From positions 1 to 11,750 of the forward strand of contig CAJUHZ010000060.1 in assembly GCA_910585945.1 (NCBI GenBank): 11,750 nt of DNA, read 5' to 3'. A program made the translations under genes and the position numbers. The notes under the pieces were generated by a model, which was not told the origin of the DNA, searched no databases, and saw only the letters and a program-made list of their open reading frames with translations. The number at the start of each line of letters is the position of its first letter. The stretch's first letter is position 1. Positions 7,860-11,750 of the stretch are shown here, in pieces. This DNA is from an uncultured Bilophila sp. Lineage in GTDB: Bacteria > Desulfobacterota > Desulfovibrionia > Desulfovibrionales > Desulfovibrionaceae.

Positions 7860-7950
7860 TGCATATGGGGCTGCCATTGTAACGAGCAAGCTCAACCGGG
7901 CGCGGGCGGGCGAACATGCAGAGCCCTTTTCCGTGCAGTGCCACGAGCAG

Positions 7951-7955
7951 AGGAG
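7951..7955 (+). promoter_or_regulatory. ribosome-binding site of gene 4
   Basis: AGGAG lies 8 nt before the ATG at 7964 and selects it over the in-frame ATG at 7916, which lacks such a site. Confidence 0.6.
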
Positions 7956-7963
7956 CAGGTGTA

Positions 7964-10360
7964 ATGCCGTCACAACCCAGTGAAGTTTTGGATTTTTTGT
8001 CGAAATTCCTGCCATTAGCCAATGACTGGTCCGATGACTGGAAACGCCTTGAGGAAGGGGTCAGGGAGCTGGAGGAGAGCCTGGTCTTTCCATCGGCCTA
8101 CCCGGGCAAGAAGACCTTTCGCAACAATTTTGATTTTTTCCTGAAAAGGCTGTTTTTTTATTGTCGTTTTCCCTGGCTGGGGGGCAAGTGCCTCATTGCC
8201 CGTATAGGGTATGCGGAGCCGCTCTCCACCAGGCACGGCCTCCCTGCCATAGTAAGCATCCCCATTCTGTATGCGGCGCAGGTGGAGATAACGCTCTATA
8301 GTCCCCAGGGCAGCGCGTTGAACTATCCCAAGACGGAAATCCCCGATATCTTGCGCGCCATACGCAATTCCAGCGGCAATGTGGATGCGCTCTTCTCGCT
8401 CATTGCCATCCAGGACGTCTCCCTGCCGCCCGAGACCGTTATTGTGGATGTTCCGGACCGGTGTCAGCCGGATAATATCTTTTTCGAGCCCCTGCTGGCG
8501 GCGGCCGAACAAATCAAGCTTTTCCCCTCCGGCACTCTTGCCCGCAGCGCGGTCCATTTTCTGGAATCGCGGCGTCCCCTCTTTCCCGTATGGGTGAAAA
8601 GCGCCCCGGAAAAATTCTTCATCAGGCTGCCGCGCAAATCTGATGAACCGGAACCGGATTGCCAATGCGGCGGCTATATTCCCTTTCGGTTTCTCTGTGA
8701 ATGTTTTTTGGCTGCCCCTACAGCTTGGAACCACCTCCAGAGGCAACGCCTCGAACTTCAGGAAGGGCAACTTACCGAAGACCTGATGCTGAACGACGCT
8801 GACCGGGAACTGAAAAAAATTCTTGCCACTCTTCGCACAAAACTCAACCTCTCGCTCGAGGCACTTGGCAAGTGGTGGGCAGATTACGGGAACGCCGCCC
8901 AAAAAATAGAAGAAATGGCGGTCGGGATGGACGACAGGATAGTTTCGATCTCAAAAGTCAATCCGCTCACGGGTATTGCCTGCCAGCATAACAATGACTG
9001 GACTGTGGCTGAAAATCATCTTCTCGATCTGATCACCACAAGAAACCTGAACGAACTGGTGAAATTCGCTTCATTCATTGCTGAAAAAGGCTATCCTTAT
9101 CCTGGCATTCTTGTCAGCGCCCGAGCGGCCCTGGGTGACGGCTTCCATGATGCTTCCATTGTCAACATGGACACCATGCTTGCCCATGTACTCTGTGTTC
9201 TTTTACGGGACAGGATGGGCCTTCCCCTTGCCGATGCAGGCAAAAAGCATGCATTGCCTCTTGTGGACGAAGCGCCGGAAATCGCCGACAGACAGCCCGA
9301 ACTCTATTTTGCGGCTGGCGCTGCCCTTTGCCTCGAGGGGAAGGCTGAATACGGCATGGAGTTATTGCGCAAAGCATTAATAAGTGGCCATAAAGAAGCA
9401 GGAAAATGGCTGTATAACTTTACAAAAAAGAACAACAACGAGAAGACCATCAAATTTCTGGCCAAGAACCTTGTCCCCGAGGCCTGTTTTGACCTGGCCC
9501 TCGCTAATGGCAGAGCGCCCACAGGCGGCAAAAACTTGTTTTACCTCTATGCAGCCGCCTCCAGGCAACATGTGGGCGCTCTTCGCGCTCTCGCTGAAGT
9601 GGAGCGAATCAAGTCCTTCAGTAAATCCCTACCTGAAGAGACAAAGCGGGTACATCGGCTTCATGCCATCGGCATTTACCGCTACCTTGAGGAAATGCAG
9701 GAAGCCTTGTCCAGCAGGGAGTTATGTGAGCTTGGCTCCATGCTCAACTATGAAAAAAAGTACCAGGCCGCTTTCAAGTATCTTTCGGTAAGCACCGAGG
9801 CCCATGCCTACTGCGTACTTGGCCGTATGTACCATTATGGCAACGGCGTTGCTATTGATATGGAAAAAGCTCGAATGTATTATACAAAAGCTGTGGAAGC
9901 CGGAGACAACAAGGCATCCGAACTTCTTGCAAAGTTGAACAATTATGAGCACAGGCGGGAGCAAACCCGTGTGCGGGGAACAGATTATAACAAAAAGGAG
10001 GAGATCGTCTCCTCTTCCACCAGTAGCGATGGGAATTTTTGTTTTCTGACAACGGCTGCGTGCAGGGCAAGGGGCTTGCCCGATGATTGTGCTGTGCTTA
10101 CCGCATACCGCCGTTTTCGAGACGAAGTACTCCTGCCCACAAAAGAGGGGAAGGCCCTTGTAGAAGAATACTACCGCATAGCTCCGGATATTGTCCGGGC
10201 TATTGAGAACAGAGCGGACAGTGAGGAAATTTATGCAACCATGTGGGATGAATATCTCAATCCTGGCTACAGGTTAGTGCTTGAGCAAAAAAATACCGCT
10301 GCAAAAGATCTCTATATACAACTTGTTTTATGGATTACAAAAAAGTATACTAATATATGA
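7964..10360 (+). CDS. multidomain protein: degenerate GTPase-like region, Sel1/TPR-like repeats, CFI-box C-terminus
   Basis: This is a 798-residue protein. Its N-terminal 200 residues look like a decayed GTPase domain: G-G-K-C at 73-76 sits where G-K-S would be, and V-D-V-P-D (D162) sits where D-T-P-G would be. The distance (87 residues) nearly equals that in gene 3 (89), and the segments between are similar in hydrophobic pattern. A middle region has a Cys pair (C-Q-C-G) and helical repeats. The clear Sel1 repeat is at about 615-656 (L-G-R-M-Y-H-Y-G-N-G-V, then A-V-E-A-G). From residue 693, C-F-L-T-T-A-A-C, then Y-R-R-F-R-D-E-V-L-L and Y-Y-R-I-A-P match the CFI-box C-terminal domain of NCBI annotation, whose function is unknown. 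It is likely a scaffold, sensor or regulator for the GTPases. The start is set by the ribosome-binding site at 7951. Confidence 0.85.
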   Translation: MPSQPSEVLDFLSKFLPLANDWSDDWKRLEEGVRELEESLVFPSAYPGKKTFRNNFDFFLKRLFFYCRFPWLGGKCLIARIGYAEPLSTRHGLPAIVSIPILYAAQVEITLYSPQGSALNYPKTEIPDILRAIRNSSGNVDALFSLIAIQDVSLPPETVIVDVPDRCQPDNIFFEPLLAAAEQIKLFPSGTLARSAVHFLESRRPLFPVWVKSAPEKFFIRLPRKSDEPEPDCQCGGYIPFRFLCECFLAAPTAWNHLQRQRLELQEGQLTEDLMLNDADRELKKILATLRTKLNLSLEALGKWWADYGNAAQKIEEMAVGMDDRIVSISKVNPLTGIACQHNNDWTVAENHLLDLITTRNLNELVKFASFIAEKGYPYPGILVSARAALGDGFHDASIVNMDTMLAHVLCVLLRDRMGLPLADAGKKHALPLVDEAPEIADRQPELYFAAGAALCLEGKAEYGMELLRKALISGHKEAGKWLYNFTKKNNNEKTIKFLAKNLVPEACFDLALANGRAPTGGKNLFYLYAAASRQHVGALRALAEVERIKSFSKSLPEETKRVHRLHAIGIYRYLEEMQEALSSRELCELGSMLNYEKKYQAAFKYLSVSTEAHAYCVLGRMYHYGNGVAIDMEKARMYYTKAVEAGDNKASELLAKLNNYEHRREQTRVRGTDYNKKEEIVSSSTSSDGNFCFLTTAACRARGLPDDCAVLTAYRRFRDEVLLPTKEGKALVEEYYRIAPDIVRAIENRADSEEIYATMWDEYLNPGYRLVLEQKNTAAKDLYIQLVLWITKKYTNI

Positions 10361-10499
10361 ACATATCGAATCTGAAAATTTCGCTTATAGCGCTTGTCCT
10401 TACGCAACAGTCATCTGTAGTAATTCATACTTGATATAACAGATAACTTTGTTTTAATTTTTTTCTATTCGCTTAGTTAATCTGTCTGATCTTTTGGTT
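10361..10499. other. AT-rich tail after the GTPase operon
   Basis: This short AT-rich stretch separates the end of gene 4 from the IS481-type remnant. I find no strong hairpin with a T-run, so the operon's transcription end is unclear. No gene is supported. Confidence 0.4.
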
Positions 10500-10850
10500 T
10501 TAACGTCTTTCCCCCTTAAGAAGAGTTTGCATGGAGGCCTTCCCCGAAGCACATTTTACTCTGGTGAGCTCGCTCGGTATTATAATACTTCCGCCAGATA
10601 TCCAGATCAGTCTGAAGTCCCTCAGAGAGGGATATAATTTGTGTCGGGACATAATTTGGTAAAATTCATATAGAATGTTCTTATGGAAGTATTCGCAGAT
10701 GCCGTTGGTCTACGGATAGCGCGCTTTGGTACGGGTATGTTTGATGCCGTTCACGTCAAAGTGAAGCTGGTAATCGTGTGTTTCCAGGTTGCCGCAGCAT
10801 TCCGTTTTCTTGTCGGCTAGGATAGTTGCAGACAATTTTGGTGTGTTTTC
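10500..10850 (-). pseudogene. IS481-type transposase remnant (C-terminal DDE part)
   Basis: Read on the minus strand, the fragment starts near T-I-L-A-D-K-K-T-E-C-C-G (equivalent to the I-L-T-D-R-G-T-E region with a catalytic Asp). It runs through V-N-G-I-K-H-T-R-T-K-A-R-Y-P to a stop (TAG at 10712-10710) where the family has Gln. It resumes as T-N-G-I-C-E-Y-F-H-K with the catalytic Glu. A one-base loss near 10640 shifts the frame before L-Q-T-D-L-D-I-W. One extra G then precedes the family-like end M-Q-T-L-L-K-G. The N-terminal half and any terminal inverted repeats are absent. It belongs to the IS481-like branch of DDE transposases and cannot be active. Confidence 0.8.
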
Positions 10851-10945
10851 CGTATTGATGGTTGGCGGGGCGTGTCTTTGCCTTTTAGAGAGCGTGAGAA
10901 GCGAAGCGCCGAACGCTCTTTGGAGTCCAGAGGCGAAGCCTTTGG

Positions 10946-10983
10946 CAGGATGAGGGGTTGTGTGTAGCACAACCCCCATCCTG
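10946..10983. repeat. long hairpin, 16 bp with one bulge
   Basis: CAGGATG-A-GGGGTTGTG pairs with CACAACCCC-CATCCTG around a 5-nt loop (10963-10967), with a single bulged A at 10953. No T-run follows on either side. A second, shorter stem (CCCTGAT with ATCAGGG, 10994-11010) lies 10 nt to the right. Confidence 0.6.
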
Positions 10984-11283
10984 TCACGGCTACCCCTGAT
11001 CGCATCAGGGATCATTACTCCCATCGAACGGAGCAAGAAGGGGTTGGAAAAAGATGCCCTAAAGAAAAACACCTTTCGGGCTTTGGGATGGTCTTTGTTG
11101 CTTCAGTTGGCACATGGGTGCGCCGTGCTTCCGCTTACCAAGCTGGAAGCCTTGTTCGGGAAAGCTTCGGAACAGTAGTCAGTCACGGGCAAAGAAGGGA
11201 CGGCTCAGGACATAATCCCGCCCGCTGGCGCTGACGAAACTGGAGAACGTGAGGGCCAGGCGAGAAGTGGAAGGGGTAAGAAA

Positions 11284-11317
11284 CGGCGCGGTCAAGGTTC
11301 ATGCCTCGGTCGCGCCG
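11284..11317. terminator. probable terminator downstream of the integrase gene
   Basis: CGGCGCG (11284-11290) pairs with CGCGCCG (11311-11317). The stem continues inward with two wobble pairs and one mismatch to a 6-nt loop (11298-11303). T-rich sequence follows on both strands: TTTT at 11320-11323 on the plus strand, and TTTCTT just past the stem on the minus strand. It is 185 nt beyond the integrase stop, so it could end that transcript. Confidence 0.5.
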
Positions 11318-11501
11318 CATTTTGGAGTTTTAGAGCAGAGGCGGAGCGTGTCTCCCACGCCCCGTGTCTCGCCTCTTTGCTGTCTTTCGCCCTTTTTCAT
11401 GAAATGTGCTGGGCTGATATTTCCCTCAAAGACATGGACACACCCGGTATCAAACAAGAGCGGGCAGAAGCCAGACACGCCCCCGCCCGCCGAAGCTTCC
11501 G

Positions 11502-11750
11502 CTACGCACTTACGTCAAAGGGTGGTATCTCATTTCTGTCAGCTCGGAGATTGTCAAGGTACACAGCCCAGCGCCTCATCATCCGATGCCGTTCGGCAAG
11601 ATGCTGCGTGCGGTTGTACGCCCTCCCGTTGGGGTCTCGCACCATGTGGGCAAGCTGATGCTCAATGAGGTCGTACCGTTCCCCCAGGACTTCATCTAGC
11701 AGGGTTCGTGCCATTGCGCGGAATCCATGCGGCGTCATTTCCTCGCCCGT
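11502..11750 (-). CDS. P4-type tyrosine integrase, C-terminal part (start lies beyond the window)
   Basis: The last 82 codons of a tyrosine recombinase are present on the minus strand; the gene continues past the right edge. The catalytic H-x-x-R box is seen in T-P-H-G-F-R, the second His in Q-L-A-H, and the nucleophilic Tyr in R-A-Y-N-R-T. The tail M-M-R-R-W-A-V-Y-L-D is typical of the P4-like integrase family. Such enzymes insert genomic islands into a tRNA gene or similar site by site-specific recombination. The gene's 3' end points to the cargo, so the attachment site is likely off the right edge; no tRNA is seen here. No internal stop is visible in the part present. Confidence 0.9.
   Translation of the reverse strand, partial: TGEEMTPHGFRAMARTLLDEVLGERYDLIEHQLAHMVRDPNGRAYNRTQHLAERHRMMRRWAVYLDNLRADRNEIPPFDVSA

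Larger units (their letters stand above)
10851..11501. other. gene-poor, hairpin-rich region downstream of the integrase
   Basis: I find no supportable gene in these 651 bases. Short reading frames on both strands look like chance. The region carries at least three hairpins (10946-10983, 10994-11010, 11284-11317). Its left edge cuts into the IS481-type remnant, so it probably marks an old rearrangement joint. Confidence 0.5.

Noticed and set aside
7916..7963. Extended N-terminus for gene 4 starting at 7916
   Set aside because: No ribosome-binding site precedes it, while AGGAG sits 8 nt before the ATG at 7964.
8015..8902. Minus-strand open frame of 295 codons opposite gene 4
   Set aside because: It is a shadow of the gene 4 coding frame, with no motif and no start signal.
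1..11750. CRISPR array, tRNA or rRNA gene, or attachment-site repeat
   Set aside because: I saw no regularly spaced direct repeats, no cloverleaf-like sequence and no matching direct repeats at the edges. The integrase's site is probably outside the window.

Overview
The window looks like accessory DNA (a genomic island or integrative element) in a Gram-negative proteobacterium. A Desulfovibrio-like host is my best guess, from the style of the P4-type integrase, the WYL protein remnant and the IS481-type transposase remnant. That guess rests on remembered family resemblance, not on a search.

Left flank (1-2561). A short intact gene for a small helical, TraK-like protein (57-398) faces a 55-residue acidic protein on the minus strand (480-647), and a strong hairpin terminator lies between them. 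About 880 bases without a recognisable gene follow. Then comes the wreck of an older gene cluster: a frameshifted WYL-domain regulator (about 1600-1996), an intact small zinc-ribbon gene (1983-2183) and a frameshifted, truncated NERD nuclease-domain gene (2201-2561).

Core (2622-10360). Four plus-strand genes fill almost all of this stretch. The first three encode different dynamin-like large GTPases of 567, 724 and 405 residues, each with recognisable G1, G3 and G4 motifs or close variants. The fourth encodes a 798-residue protein. Its N-terminus looks like a degenerate GTPase domain, its middle is helical-repeat-like with one clear Sel1 repeat, and it ends in a CFI-box-type C-terminal domain. 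Genes 2 and 3 are 4 nt apart, genes 1 and 2 are 52 nt apart, and gene 4 follows a 189-nt gap that can fold. Consecutive dynamin-like genes on a mobile island recall LeoA/LeoB/LeoC of enterotoxigenic E. coli and the related Eleos anti-phage system. The four-gene layout, with a third GTPase and a pseudo-GTPase/Sel1/CFI-box protein, is not one I recognise. It is the main candidate here for an undescribed membrane-remodelling or phage-defence system.

Right flank (10361-11750). This holds an AT-rich tail, a decayed IS481-type transposase fragment (minus strand, one stop and two frameshifts), about 650 bases of hairpin-rich sequence without a gene, and the last 82 codons of a P4-type tyrosine integrase that enters from beyond the right edge. 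The picture is of an island with turnover of cargo: old cargo has decayed on the left, an apparently intact multi-GTPase operon sits in the middle, and the recombinase lies at the right.
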